Shown in pieces: positions 35,782-44,750 of a DNA stretch of 64,000 nucleotides; position 1 is the first letter of the stretch, and each line of letters begins with the position of its first letter. The notes beneath the pieces are model-generated. The model was not told where the DNA came from, did no database searches, and saw only the letters and a list, made by a program, of their open reading frames with translations. The DNA is from Azophilus sp965116165 (lineage in GTDB: Bacteria; Pseudomonadota; Gammaproteobacteria; Pseudomonadales; Azotimanducaceae). A program made the position numbers and the translations under genes. The stretch is taken from assembly GCA_965116165.1 (NCBI GenBank), contig OZ220484.1:2232001-2296000 (forward strand), in the 5' to 3' direction.

Positions 35782-37881
35782 TTGAATCCAGTGATTAAGG
35801 AATTTCAGTTCGGCGACCAGACGGTGCGCATTGAGACCGGGCGCATCGCTCGTCAGGCGACCGGGGCCGCCATGGTGTCTATCGGCGACACGGTGGTGCT
35901 AACCACGGCGGTCGGGGTAAAAACCCCGCGCCCTGGCCAAAGCTTCTTTCCGTTGACGGTGAACTATCAGGAAAAGACCTATGCGGCCGGCAAAATCCCC
36001 GGCGGGTTCTTTCGCCGGGAGGGGCGGCCATCCGAAAAGGAAACACTGACCAGCCGTCTGATCGACCGTCCCATTCGCCCGCTATTCCCCAAGGGCTTTA
36101 TGAATGAGGTGCAGGTGATCCCAACGGTTCTGTCCGTGGACAAGAACCGGGATCCGGATATCGCCGCGATGATTGGCGCCTCGGCGGCGCTGGCCCTCTC
36201 CGGCATTCCGTTCCAAGGCCCCATTGGCGCGGCGCGGGTGGGTTACAGCAACAGCGAATACGTGCTCAACCCGAGCTACTCGATATTGCAAAACTCCGAT
36301 CTGAACATGGTGGTCGCCGGCACGGAAGGCGCGGTGCTCATGGTCGAGTCGGAAGCCAGGGAGTTGAGCGAGGACGAAATGCTCGGCGCCGTGCTATTCG
36401 CTCATCAGGAAATGCAGGTTGTCATCCGGGCGATTCGCGAATTGGCCGAGGAAGTGGGCAAGCCGCGTTGGGATTGGCAGCCGGAACCCATTGACCAAGT
36501 GCTTTTGGAGGCGGTTGACGATGCGGTTCAGTCCGATCTGGGGGAGGCTTATAGAATCACCGATAAACTGGAACGCCAGGAACGGGTCGGACAACTGCGC
36601 GAGGCGGCTGTCGAGCGTTTTGCCGGGGGGGATGAGGCCGTCCATAGCCCCGACGCGGTGGCGGAGATGTTCGGCAGGGTGGAAAAGGAACTCGTGCGTC
36701 GGCGGGTCTTGGACGGCGAACCGCGCATTGATGGGCGGGACCGGCGCACTGTCCGTCCCATTGGCGTGGCGGTGGGCTTGTTGCCCAAGACACACGGTTC
36801 GGCCTTGTTCACCCGCGGTGAAACCCAGGCGATTGTCACGGCCACTTTGGGAACGCTGCGGGACGCCGCCCTTGTCGATGCCCTGGAGGGAACCTACAAG
36901 GATCACTTCATGCTGCATTACAACTTTCCACCCTATTCGGTGGGGGAGGCCGGCATGCTGACGGGGCCCAAGCGTCGTGAAATCGGCCATGGTCGTCTCG
37001 CCCGCAGGGGCATTGCCGCGGTGCTTCCGAACGCTGAGGACTTTCCCTACACGCTGCGGGTGGTATCCGAGATTACAGAATCGAACGGATCGAGTTCGAT
37101 GGCGAGCGTTTGCGGCTCGTCGCTTGCGCTGATGGACGCGGGCGTTCCACTCAAGGCGCCGGTGGCCGGGGTCGCCATGGGCCTCGTCAAGCAGGACGGT
37201 CGGTTCGCGGTGCTCACGGACATCCTTGGCGACGAGGACCACCTTGGCGATATGGATTTTAAGGTGGCCGGCACCGACGCCGGCGTCACTGCCCTGCAGA
37301 TGGACATCAAAATTGATGGAATTACCGAGGAGATTATGGAGGCCGCCCTGGAGCAGGCGCGCGATGCGCGTTTGCACATTCTCGGTGAGATGAACAAGGT
37401 GCTCGCCAAGTCCCGCGATCAGATATCGGAGAACGCGCCGGCCATGACGGTGATAAAAGTACATCCGGACAAGATTCGCGATCTGATTGGCAAGGGCGGC
37501 GCTACCATACGCTCCATCGTCGACGAGACCGGTGCCGATGTGGATATCGAGGACGACGGCACTGTGCGCATCTACGCCGAGAATGCCGAGGCCAAGGATG
37601 CGGCGGTGGCCAGGGTTCAGGAAATCACCGCCGAGGCGGAAATCGGCCGCATCTATAACGGCCGGGTGGAACGAATCGTCGACTTTGGCGCCTTCATCAG
37701 CATACTGCCGGGCAAAGATGGGCTTCTGCACATCTCTCAGATCGCCAAGGAACGGGTCGAGACGGTCCAGGACTACCTGGAGGAGGGCCAGATGGTGGAT
37801 GTGGTGGTGCTTGACGTGGACCAGCGCGGCCGCATCAAGCTCAGCATGAAAGAGGTGGAGAACTACGCCGAGTCGGCCTGA
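35782..37881 (+). CDS. pnp: Polyribonucleotide nucleotidyltransferase (PNPase)
   Basis: A 699-residue phosphorolytic 3'-5' exoribonuclease of the degradosome. Two RNase PH domains are visible: the first with GQSFFPLTVNYQEKTYAAGK and FFRREGRPSEKETLTSRLID, the second with RGETQAIVTATLG and GRLARRGIAAVLPN. KH domain (IRDLIGKGGATIRSIVDETG, ~570) and S1 domain (GRIYNGRVERIVDFGAFISI) end the protein. The start is TTG 35782 after AAGGAG with a 7-base spacing. Confidence 0.98.
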   Translation: MNPVIKEFQFGDQTVRIETGRIARQATGAAMVSIGDTVVLTTAVGVKTPRPGQSFFPLTVNYQEKTYAAGKIPGGFFRREGRPSEKETLTSRLIDRPIRPLFPKGFMNEVQVIPTVLSVDKNRDPDIAAMIGASAALALSGIPFQGPIGAARVGYSNSEYVLNPSYSILQNSDLNMVVAGTEGAVLMVESEARELSEDEMLGAVLFAHQEMQVVIRAIRELAEEVGKPRWDWQPEPIDQVLLEAVDDAVQSDLGEAYRITDKLERQERVGQLREAAVERFAGGDEAVHSPDAVAEMFGRVEKELVRRRVLDGEPRIDGRDRRTVRPIGVAVGLLPKTHGSALFTRGETQAIVTATLGTLRDAALVDALEGTYKDHFMLHYNFPPYSVGEAGMLTGPKRREIGHGRLARRGIAAVLPNAEDFPYTLRVVSEITESNGSSSMASVCGSSLALMDAGVPLKAPVAGVAMGLVKQDGRFAVLTDILGDEDHLGDMDFKVAGTDAGVTALQMDIKIDGITEEIMEAALEQARDARLHILGEMNKVLAKSRDQISENAPAMTVIKVHPDKIRDLIGKGGATIRSIVDETGADVDIEDDGTVRIYAENAEAKDAAVARVQEITAEAEIGRIYNGRVERIVDFGAFISILPGKDGLLHISQIAKERVETVQDYLEEGQMVDVVVLDVDQRGRIKLSMKEVENYAESA

Positions 37882-37910
37882 GCGGATCCGCCGTTGCGGC
37901 GATTGTGTCG

Positions 37911-39017
37911 CTATGGCCCCGAGGCGGGCTTGATACGTAATACTTGGCCGTCCGCGCTGTCGGTGAGCAGGTAGAGATACCCGTCTGGCCCGGCGCGGAC
38001 ATCGCGCATGCGCATGCCGAGTTCGGTGAACAGGATTTCTTGATCCACCACCGCGCCGTTCTCGATATCGACGCGCCGCACGGACCGCTCCGCAAGGGCG
38101 GCGACAAAGAGGTCGCCCCGCCAATCCGGGAAGGCATCGCCGTCGTAGTAGGCGAGGCCGGCGGGCGCGATCGACGGGGTCCAGTGGATGATGGGCTGTT
38201 CCATACCCGGCAGCTCCGTGTAGGGTGAGATGCGGGAACCGGAGTAATCCACGCCATAGGTGATGGCCGGCCAGCCGTAGTTTTTCCCGGGCTCGATAAG
38301 GTTCAGTTCGTCGCCGCCCCGCGGGCCGTGCTCATGCAGCCATACCCCGGTGGGGGTCACCGCGATGCCCTGCTGATTGCGGTGACCATACGACCACACT
38401 TCGCCGCGCGCCCCATCTTGGCCAACGAAGGGATTATCCCGCGGAATCGAGCCATCCGGGCCGATGCGCAGGGTTTTGCCCAGCAGGCTGCCAAGATCGA
38501 GAGCCTGTTCGCGGTAGTCGAAGCCGTCCCCGCAGACAATGAGCAGGGTTCCGTCCGGCAGGAAGGCCATCCGTCCGCCAAAATGATGTGGCGTATCCTT
38601 GTCGGGCTCGCCCATCAGAATCACTTCAAAGTTGGACAGGGTGGATCCGTCCAGGCGCGCGCGGCCGACGGCCAGGTGATTGGCGCGCCGCGTGCCCGCG
38701 GAATAGGAGAGATAGACCAGACGGTTGGTGGTGAATTGGGGATCGAGAAGAATGTCGAAAAATCCGCCTTGGCCCCGCACATAGGCTTCCGGAACCCCGG
38801 CTATGGGCGTCGCCGCCAGTTCGTTGTCGCGAATAACGCGCAGGTGGCCATCCCGCTCGGTGACGAGCATGTTGCCGTCGGGCAGGAAGGCCAGCGACCA
38901 GGGGTACGCCAGGCCGTCGGCAATGGGTTGCACCTCGTAGTCAAGGGTGGTTGCCGGGGTGCTGAGCCCCACGCAGAGCGTGAGCAACAACAGTCGCCGC
39001 CAATTCCAATTGTTCAT
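37911..39017 (-). CDS. PQQ-dependent soluble aldose sugar dehydrogenase-like protein (YliI type)
   Basis: A 368-residue secreted beta-propeller of the glucose/sorbosone dehydrogenase family. A Sec signal peptide is visible at residues 1-25 (RRLLLLTLCVGLSTPATT). Family motifs are GLAYPWSLAFLPDGNMLVTE, HHFGGRMAFLPDGTLLIVCG, WSYGHRNQQGIAVTP, HEHGPRGGDELNLIEPGKNY and PSIAPAGLAYYDGDAFPDW. Such enzymes oxidise aldose sugars in the periplasm using PQQ; no PQQ synthesis genes are in the window. The ATG overlaps the stop of the upstream membrane protein gene (ATGA). Confidence 0.88.
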   Translation of the reverse strand: MNNWNWRRLLLLTLCVGLSTPATTLDYEVQPIADGLAYPWSLAFLPDGNMLVTERDGHLRVIRDNELAATPIAGVPEAYVRGQGGFFDILLDPQFTTNRLVYLSYSAGTRRANHLAVGRARLDGSTLSNFEVILMGEPDKDTPHHFGGRMAFLPDGTLLIVCGDGFDYREQALDLGSLLGKTLRIGPDGSIPRDNPFVGQDGARGEVWSYGHRNQQGIAVTPTGVWLHEHGPRGGDELNLIEPGKNYGWPAITYGVDYSGSRISPYTELPGMEQPIIHWTPSIAPAGLAYYDGDAFPDWRGDLFVAALAERSVRRVDIENGAVVDQEILFTELGMRMRDVRAGPDGYLYLLTDSADGQVLRIKPASGP

Positions 39018-39463
39018 GGGGAGCGCCTCCAAGCTATCAGGCGAGCAAACAGCCAGCCCGCAACACCGCCGGCGAGGGCTTGGGCAAGTAGCCCCATGGG
39101 AGAGCGCGCCCCGCCGAAAATGGTGCCTCCACCCAGGTGCCTTAGAAGCAGAATCGCCGTGACGATGGCGGCCCCACCGGCCACGGCGAACCAGAATGAC
39201 CGTGGACCGGGAACCCAGCGCAGCAGCAGGGAGGCGAAGCCGAAGCCGGGAATAAAGGCCACGGCCGCAACGACCGCATAGGTCGGCCCCATGCCGATGA
39301 CATCCTCTAGGCTCGTGGCCAACCAGGTCGTCAACGGCACATCGATTCCAAAGCCAATCAGGTTGGCGAGCGTGAATTGTGCGGAGGCCGCGCACCCGAG
39401 CACCGAAGCGACCAGCACCGCCGAGAGGTAGGCGGTGGGAAAACGCAACCAATGACTATTCAT
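39014..39463 (-). CDS. Conserved hydrophobic membrane protein, unknown function
   Basis: A 149-residue protein with about four transmembrane segments (AYLSAVLVASVLGCAASAQF; TYAVVAAVAFIPGFGFASLL; FWFAVAGGAAIVTAILLL; MGLLAQALAGGVAGWLFARL). No enzymatic motif is recognisable. The stop overlaps the PQQ-dehydrogenase start by 4 bases (ATGA), so the two are probably cotranscribed and translationally coupled. A role in housing or assisting the dehydrogenase is only a guess. Confidence 0.75.
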   Translation of the reverse strand: MNSHWLRFPTAYLSAVLVASVLGCAASAQFTLANLIGFGIDVPLTTWLATSLEDVIGMGPTYAVVAAVAFIPGFGFASLLLRWVPGPRSFWFAVAGGAAIVTAILLLRHLGGGTIFGGARSPMGLLAQALAGGVAGWLFARLIAWRRSP

Positions 39464-39642
39464 AGGGGGCGATTATACGGTGATGCATCGGTTTGAATCT
39501 CCGGCATTTCAGATGATTGTATTGGGACTGATGTAGCAAAATCCGCATAGGGAGTCATATTACTTGAACGTTGACGAAGATCGATTCGCCCATTCGCCAA
39601 TCCGCAAGGCTGAAAGTGCCGGCGGATCGGCTCGGCGAAACA

Positions 39643-39682
39643 TTAACTCGAATGCCGTGACCATGGGATTAATCAGGGGATC
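39643..39682 (+). repeat. MITE-1 fragment H (right end only)
   Basis: TAACTCGAATGCCGTGACCA then GGGATTAATCAGGGGATCC. It matches the right ~40 bp of MITE-1. It encodes the last residues and TGA stop of acs on the reverse strand. Confidence 0.75.
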
Positions 39683-41640
39683 CCCCAATCGGGCTTCACA
39701 CGGTTTTCGGTTAGATCGTCGAGAACGCCCGGGTCCGCGAGAGTGGTTGTATCGCCCATATCGTCGAGGTCGTCCGCCGCGATCTTGCGCAGGATGCGCC
39801 GCATGATTTTTCCCGAGCGGGTTTTCGGCAAACCCGGCGCCCACTGAATGACATCGGGCTGGGCGAAGGGCCCGATTTCCCGACGCACGAGGCCAATGAG
39901 TTCCTCCCGTAGCCGGCTGGCATCTTCCTGGCTGTCCGCCATCCGGGTGACATAGGCGTAGATACCCTCGCCCTTGACCGGGTGTGGATAGCCGACCACC
40001 GCCGCCTCCGCCACCTGCGGGTGCAGTACCAGGGCACTCTCCAACTCGGCGGTGCCGATGCGGTGGCCGGAAACGTTCAGCACATCGTCCACCCGTCCGG
40101 TTATCCAGTAGTAGCCGTCGGCATCGCGTCGGGCGCCGTCGCCGGTGAAGTAGAAACCCGGATAGGCGGCGTAGTAGGTGTCGATGACCCGTTGGTGGTC
40201 GCCGTGGACGGTACGGATTTGCCCCGGCCAGGATGCCGTGATCACCAGATTTCCGGCTGCTTCGGTGGTTTCTATAACCTTGCCCCCGCTATCCAACAGG
40301 GCCGGCCGCACACCAAAAAATGGCCGCGTGGCGCTGCCGGGCTTAAGAACCGTGGCGCCGGGCAGGGGTGTGATCATGATGCCGCCGGTTTCGGTTTGCC
40401 ACCAGGTGTCGACAATGGGGCAGCGACCGTCGCCGACCACCCGGTGATACCACTCCCATGCCTCGGGATTGATGGGCTCACCCACCGTGCCCAGCAATTG
40501 CAGCGATGCCCGCGATGAGCCGAGCACAAATTCATCGCCCTGCCCCATGAGCTGCCGAATGGCCGTGGGGGCGGTGTAGAAGGTGTTGACGCGGTGTTTG
40601 TCGATCACCCGCCAGCACCTTGAGGCGTCCGGCCAGGTGGGTACGCCCTCGAACATGAGGGTGGTGGCGCCGTTGGCGAGTGGTCCATAGACGATGTAGG
40701 AATGACCGGTGACCCAGCCGACATCGGCGGTGCACCAGTAGATATCGCCATCGTGGTAATCGAAGACATATTTGTGGGTCATCGCCGCGTACAGGAGGTA
40801 GCCGGCGGTACTGTGTTGAACGCCCTTCGGCCGGCCCGTGGAACCCGAGGTGTACAAAATGAACAGGGGATCTTCCGCGGCCATGGGTTCCGGCTCGCAC
40901 ATCGGCGGCTGGTTGCGCACCAGATTGTGGTACCAGACGTCCCGACCGTTGTTCCAGGCGACATCGGCACCGGTGCGCCTAACCGTAACGACGGTACGGA
41001 CGCTCGGGCACTTGGCTAGGGCCACTTCGCTGTTCGCCTTGAGCGGAATGGTGCGTCCGCCCCGCACACCCTCGTCCGCGGTGATCAATGTCCGGCAGTC
41101 GCAGTCGAGGATACGATCCTGCAGCGATTGCGGAGAGAAACCGCCAAATACAACGGAGTGCACGGCACCGATGCGGGCGCAGGCAAGCATGGCTATGGCC
41201 GCCTCGGGAATCATGGGCATGTAGATGCAGACCCGGTCGCCCTTGGCAACACCCCGAGAGCGCAGTCCGTTGGCCAGCCGGCAGACGGCGTCGTGCAGTT
41301 CCCGATAGGATATTTTGGCATCGTTGTCGGGGTCGTCGCCTTCCCAGAGGATGGCGGTTTGCGCCGCGCGGTCGGGCAGATGGCGGTCGATGCAGTTGTG
41401 ACAGGCGTTCAGCAGTGCGCCGTCGAACCAGCGCACGCGTCCGTTCGGCATGTCGGCCTCGAACACCGTCCGCCAGCGGCGGTTCCAATCGAGGAAGCGT
41501 TCGCCCTGTTCCGACCAGAACGCCGCGGGATCCTCCACCGAGCGGGCGTACATCGCCCGGTATTGATCGTCGTTGAGGTGGGCGCGCCGCGCCATGAACG
41601 CGTTGACGGGATAGTTCATTGTCATGCTCGATTGTTCCAT
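39673..41640 (-). CDS. acs: Acetyl-CoA synthetase (AMP-forming)
   Basis: A 655-residue enzyme activating acetate to acetyl-CoA. Adenylation motifs are visible: LFILYTSGSTGRPKGVQHST (~267), GHSYIVYGPLANGATTLMFE, WWQTETGGIMITPLPG (~410), and YYWITGRVDDVLNVSGHRIG (~510). The regulatory acetylation lysine lies in TRSGKIMRRILRKIA (~603). The terminal residues GIP and the stop are supplied by MITE-1 fragment H. ATG 41640 is used; ATGs at 41625 and 41619 are alternatives. It is followed upstream by pgi on the same strand. Confidence 0.97.
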   Translation of the reverse strand: MEQSSMTMNYPVNAFMARRAHLNDDQYRAMYARSVEDPAAFWSEQGERFLDWNRRWRTVFEADMPNGRVRWFDGALLNACHNCIDRHLPDRAAQTAILWEGDDPDNDAKISYRELHDAVCRLANGLRSRGVAKGDRVCIYMPMIPEAAIAMLACARIGAVHSVVFGGFSPQSLQDRILDCDCRTLITADEGVRGGRTIPLKANSEVALAKCPSVRTVVTVRRTGADVAWNNGRDVWYHNLVRNQPPMCEPEPMAAEDPLFILYTSGSTGRPKGVQHSTAGYLLYAAMTHKYVFDYHDGDIYWCTADVGWVTGHSYIVYGPLANGATTLMFEGVPTWPDASRCWRVIDKHRVNTFYTAPTAIRQLMGQGDEFVLGSSRASLQLLGTVGEPINPEAWEWYHRVVGDGRCPIVDTWWQTETGGIMITPLPGATVLKPGSATRPFFGVRPALLDSGGKVIETTEAAGNLVITASWPGQIRTVHGDHQRVIDTYYAAYPGFYFTGDGARRDADGYYWITGRVDDVLNVSGHRIGTAELESALVLHPQVAEAAVVGYPHPVKGEGIYAYVTRMADSQEDASRLREELIGLVRREIGPFAQPDVIQWAPGLPKTRSGKIMRRILRKIAADDLDDMGDTTTLADPGVLDDLTENRVKPDWGIP

Positions 41641-41711
41641 TTCTTCGGTTGTCGGCCGTTACCGACCCGGTGTGCAAACATCGGTTCGCTGCGCAACGGC
41701 GGTGTGGTTGG

Positions 41712-43295
41712 CTATGTCGCGCCGCTCTCGGTCAGGTGCTCGATCAGTGATCGGGTGGATGGATCCTGCCCAGCCAGGGATTCGCCGGCGAGCTGCCCGT
41801 GGACGGTTTGCGCCAGTTGCTTGCCCAACTCCACCCCCCATTGATCGAAGGAGTTTATGTCCCAGATCAGCCCTTGGCAAAACACTTTGTGCTCATAGAA
41901 AGCAAGCAGGGCGCCAAGGATCGCGGGGCTCAACCGGTCCAACACAATGGTGGATGTGGCGTGGTTGCCGGGCGCCCCGCGGTGCGGGTCGTCGTTATCG
42001 TCACCCATTGCCATGGCCTTGCCCTGGCTGAGCGCGTTGGCCAGCAACCACCGGTGATGGTTTTCCAATCCGTGACCGGCGGTTGCGCAGACAATGAAGT
42101 CGGCGGTAAACGCGCGGGTGCCCTGATGCAGCAATTGGTGGAAGGCATGCTGTCCCGTTGTGCCGGTGCCCCCCCATAGGACCGGCGCGGTGTGCACACC
42201 GACCGGGCTGCCGTCGTGCCGAACGCGCTTGCCGTTGCTTTCGGTTTCCAGTTGTTGCAGAAAGTCGGGCAACAGGCGCAGACGCTCATCGTAGGGAAGT
42301 ACCGCATGACTGGCCGCACCCAGGAAATTGCAGTTCCAGATGCCGAACAGTGCGGCGAGCAGCGGAGCGTTCGATTCCGCCGGCGCGGTTTGGAAGTGCC
42401 GGTCCATCCGGCTGGCACCGCCCAGCAGTTCGTCGAAGGCTTCGCCGCCGGCCGCGAGCACGATCGGTAGCCCCACCGCCGACCAAAGGGAGTAGCGGCC
42501 GCCCACCCAATCCCATATTGGAAACAGATTCCGCCCCGGCAGGCCAAAGGCCTCCGCGACCTGCGAATTGGCGGTCACCGCCACGAAGTGACGATGTAGA
42601 ACATCCGGGCGAGCGGTCCGTTCAACGAACCAGGCGCGGGCGGTTTCGCCGTTCACCCGCGTTTCCAATGTGTTGAACGACTTCGATGCGAGCGTGACCA
42701 GGGTGGTTTCGGGGTTGAGATTGCCAAGTGCGGCTGTGATGGCGTGACCGTCGATGTTCGGTACGAAATGCGGCCTCGGGCGGTGGTGGCCAGCGGGCTC
42801 CAGGGCCTCGACCACCAGACGGGGGCCCAGATCGGAACCGCCAATCCCGATATGCACCACATCGGTCATCGCCTTTCCGGAATAGCCGGTCCAGTCGCCG
42901 TTGCGGACTGCTTCGGCAAAACGCTTGAGACGCGCCAGGGTGGCGGGTACATGACGGGCGTTTTCGGGCAACTCCCTTGGAGGACTGCGCAGCGCCGTGT
43001 GCAACGCCGGCCTGCCCTCGGTCGAATTGACGGGCGCGCCGTCGATGAGTTCTTGAACCCGGTCCCGCCATTGGCGTTCCGCCGCCAGGGCGCACAATTC
43101 CGCCAGCACATCCGCGGTTACCCGTTGTCGCGAAAAGTCGAACAACAGACCATCGACCCGCGGTTGCAGCGCGGATGTGCGGGCGTCGTCGTCGAGCAAT
43201 GCCCGAATGGACGTGGGCGACAACTTTCCCGCCAGGCGGGCGAGACGCCCCCAGGCGGGCAATTCATGGGCTGCCGGTCGGCTCAAGTGACGCAA
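41712..43295 (-). CDS. pgi: Glucose-6-phosphate isomerase
   Basis: A 527-residue glycolytic/gluconeogenic isomerase. Signature segments include MTDVVHIGIGGSDLGPRLVV, LVTLASKSFNTLET, the FPIWDWVGGRYSLWSAVGLP motif, PVLWGGTGTTGQHAFHQLLH and GLIWDINSFDQWGVELGKQL. The start is TTG 43295, inside the tail of the dNK-like remnant; no better start is present. Its N terminus is slightly shorter than E. coli Pgi. In many gammaproteobacteria folK, panBC and related genes sit between pcnB and pgi; they are missing here. Confidence 0.96.
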   Translation of the reverse strand: MRHLSRPAAHELPAWGRLARLAGKLSPTSIRALLDDDARTSALQPRVDGLLFDFSRQRVTADVLAELCALAAERQWRDRVQELIDGAPVNSTEGRPALHTALRSPPRELPENARHVPATLARLKRFAEAVRNGDWTGYSGKAMTDVVHIGIGGSDLGPRLVVEALEPAGHHRPRPHFVPNIDGHAITAALGNLNPETTLVTLASKSFNTLETRVNGETARAWFVERTARPDVLHRHFVAVTANSQVAEAFGLPGRNLFPIWDWVGGRYSLWSAVGLPIVLAAGGEAFDELLGGASRMDRHFQTAPAESNAPLLAALFGIWNCNFLGAASHAVLPYDERLRLLPDFLQQLETESNGKRVRHDGSPVGVHTAPVLWGGTGTTGQHAFHQLLHQGTRAFTADFIVCATAGHGLENHHRWLLANALSQGKAMAMGDDNDDPHRGAPGNHATSTIVLDRLSPAILGALLAFYEHKVFCQGLIWDINSFDQWGVELGKQLAQTVHGQLAGESLAGQDPSTRSLIEHLTESGAT

Positions 43296-43372
43296 TCCAG
43301 CAATGATTCCAGGTGGTCGAGATTATGGGCGAGGTCGATTTCGGCGGCGTTCACGATAAGCAGCGGAGGCAT
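43283..43372 (-). pseudogene. Residual C terminus of a deoxynucleoside kinase-like gene
   Basis: Between the pcnB stop and pgi the reverse strand encodes PPLLIVNAAEIDLAHN and DHLESLLDCVT before a stop. The pattern PLLIVN..EIDF..N..D is the C terminus of bacterial deoxyadenosine/deoxycytidine kinases, which often lie in a pcnB-folK-dnk-panBC cluster. Only ~30 residues remain, so it is read as a deletion scar. The identification rests on one motif. Confidence 0.5.
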
Positions 43373-43385
43373 CCGGCGTTCTGTC

Positions 43386-44699
43386 TCATTGGTCGCGTCG
43401 CCGCCTACCACGTCGGCCCCGGCGTCGACGATTGCGCTTATTGTCGGATTCCCCGGCCAACCCATTCAACATAGCCTGTCGGCGCTCTTTGTTGGCGTAT
43501 TGGATTTCCTCCCACCAATCCACCAACGCCTGGTCGACATGGCCACCCTTGGCGCGCAGTTGCAGGAAATCGTAGGCGGCCCGAAATCGCGGCTGGCCCA
43601 GGGTCTTGGCAACCCGTCTCGGGTGCCGCGCCTCCAATAGCTCCTGCAGATGCCAGACATCCTGAACGAAGTTTGCGAAGCGACGCGGGATGGCAATGGT
43701 CAGTTGTTGCTCGGCGATGGCGTCGCGGGCGGCCATCGGAGCGGCCTCCCCCAACATTCGTTGCACACTTTGCGATGCCTTGAGTTCGTCGATTCGCGAA
43801 CGATAGTCCTCCCAAAGCATAACCGCGATCAGGAACCCCGGTGTCACCGGCTTGTCCTCGGCGATTCGCCGGTCCGTGTTCCGCATGGCCGAACGAATCA
43901 GGGGGCTTTCCGCCGGCACCCCGGGGAACAGGACGCCTCGCACCGGTGAGGCTTTGATGGTCTGCCATGTGTTCTCCGCATGGCCGGTCAGGAATAGTTT
44001 GGTGAACTCCTCGAACAAACGGGCGGGCGGAATCGCGGTCAGGCGCGCGGCCGTTCGGTGTGCGTCGCGGGTAATGCCGTCGTCGAGTTCGAAGCCGAGC
44101 TTGGCTCGAAAACGCAAGGCCCGGAGCAGCCGAACGGGATCTTCCCGCAAGCGCTCCGGCGGATTGCCGATGAAGCGTAGGCGATGTTGCCGTAAATCCT
44201 CGATGCCGCCGACAAAATCGAGAATCTCGTTGTCGTGGGGACCGTAATACAGGGCATTGACCGTGAAGTCGCGACGAAAGGCGTCCTCCTCCAAAGTGCC
44301 GTAGGCATTGTCGCGCAGGATCAATCCGGTGGGGTGGGCCCTGTGGTCGCCGTCCTCGTCGGTGGCCAGTCGTCGGCGAAATGTGGAGACTTCAACGAAC
44401 TCCCCGCCGTAGTGGACATGGGCGATCTTGAACCTCCGCCCCACCATGCGCGCCCGCCGGAATAGCCGACGTACTTGTTCCGGCGTGGCATTGGTCGCCA
44501 CATCGAAATCTTTCGGCGCGGCGCCCAGCAAAAGATCGCGCACGCAGCCGCCCACCAGCAGTGCTTGAAAACCGGCCCTCCGCAGCCGACCGACCACATC
44601 GAGCGCGTTGGCGTCCACCCGATCCTTGGTCACGTCCAACGATTTTGCGTTGAATCGGGTTGCCGTCACGGATTGCGCTTTTGGCTTGGTTCTCCGCAT
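43386..44699 (-). CDS. pcnB: Poly(A) polymerase I
   Basis: A 437-residue class II nucleotidyltransferase adding poly(A) tails that promote RNA decay. Active-site block ALLVGGCVRDLLLGAAPKDF then DVATNATPEQV (~45-75), RRDFTVNALYYG (~143) and the RNA-binding RLREDPVRLLRALRFRAKLG (~183) are clear. The C terminus is the Arg-rich tail RRRRGRRGRRRRDQ typical of PcnB rather than CCA transferase. ATG 44699 is preceded by AGGTG; a TTG at 44735 would add 12 residues. Confidence 0.94.
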   Translation of the reverse strand: MRRTKPKAQSVTATRFNAKSLDVTKDRVDANALDVVGRLRRAGFQALLVGGCVRDLLLGAAPKDFDVATNATPEQVRRLFRRARMVGRRFKIAHVHYGGEFVEVSTFRRRLATDEDGDHRAHPTGLILRDNAYGTLEEDAFRRDFTVNALYYGPHDNEILDFVGGIEDLRQHRLRFIGNPPERLREDPVRLLRALRFRAKLGFELDDGITRDAHRTAARLTAIPPARLFEEFTKLFLTGHAENTWQTIKASPVRGVLFPGVPAESPLIRSAMRNTDRRIAEDKPVTPGFLIAVMLWEDYRSRIDELKASQSVQRMLGEAAPMAARDAIAEQQLTIAIPRRFANFVQDVWHLQELLEARHPRRVAKTLGQPRFRAAYDFLQLRAKGGHVDQALVDWWEEIQYANKERRQAMLNGLAGESDNKRNRRRRGRRGRRRRDQ

Positions 44700-44750
44700 C
44701 ACACCTGCATTGTAGGTGATCGATGTGTCGCCCAATGCGGTGTACCGCGA

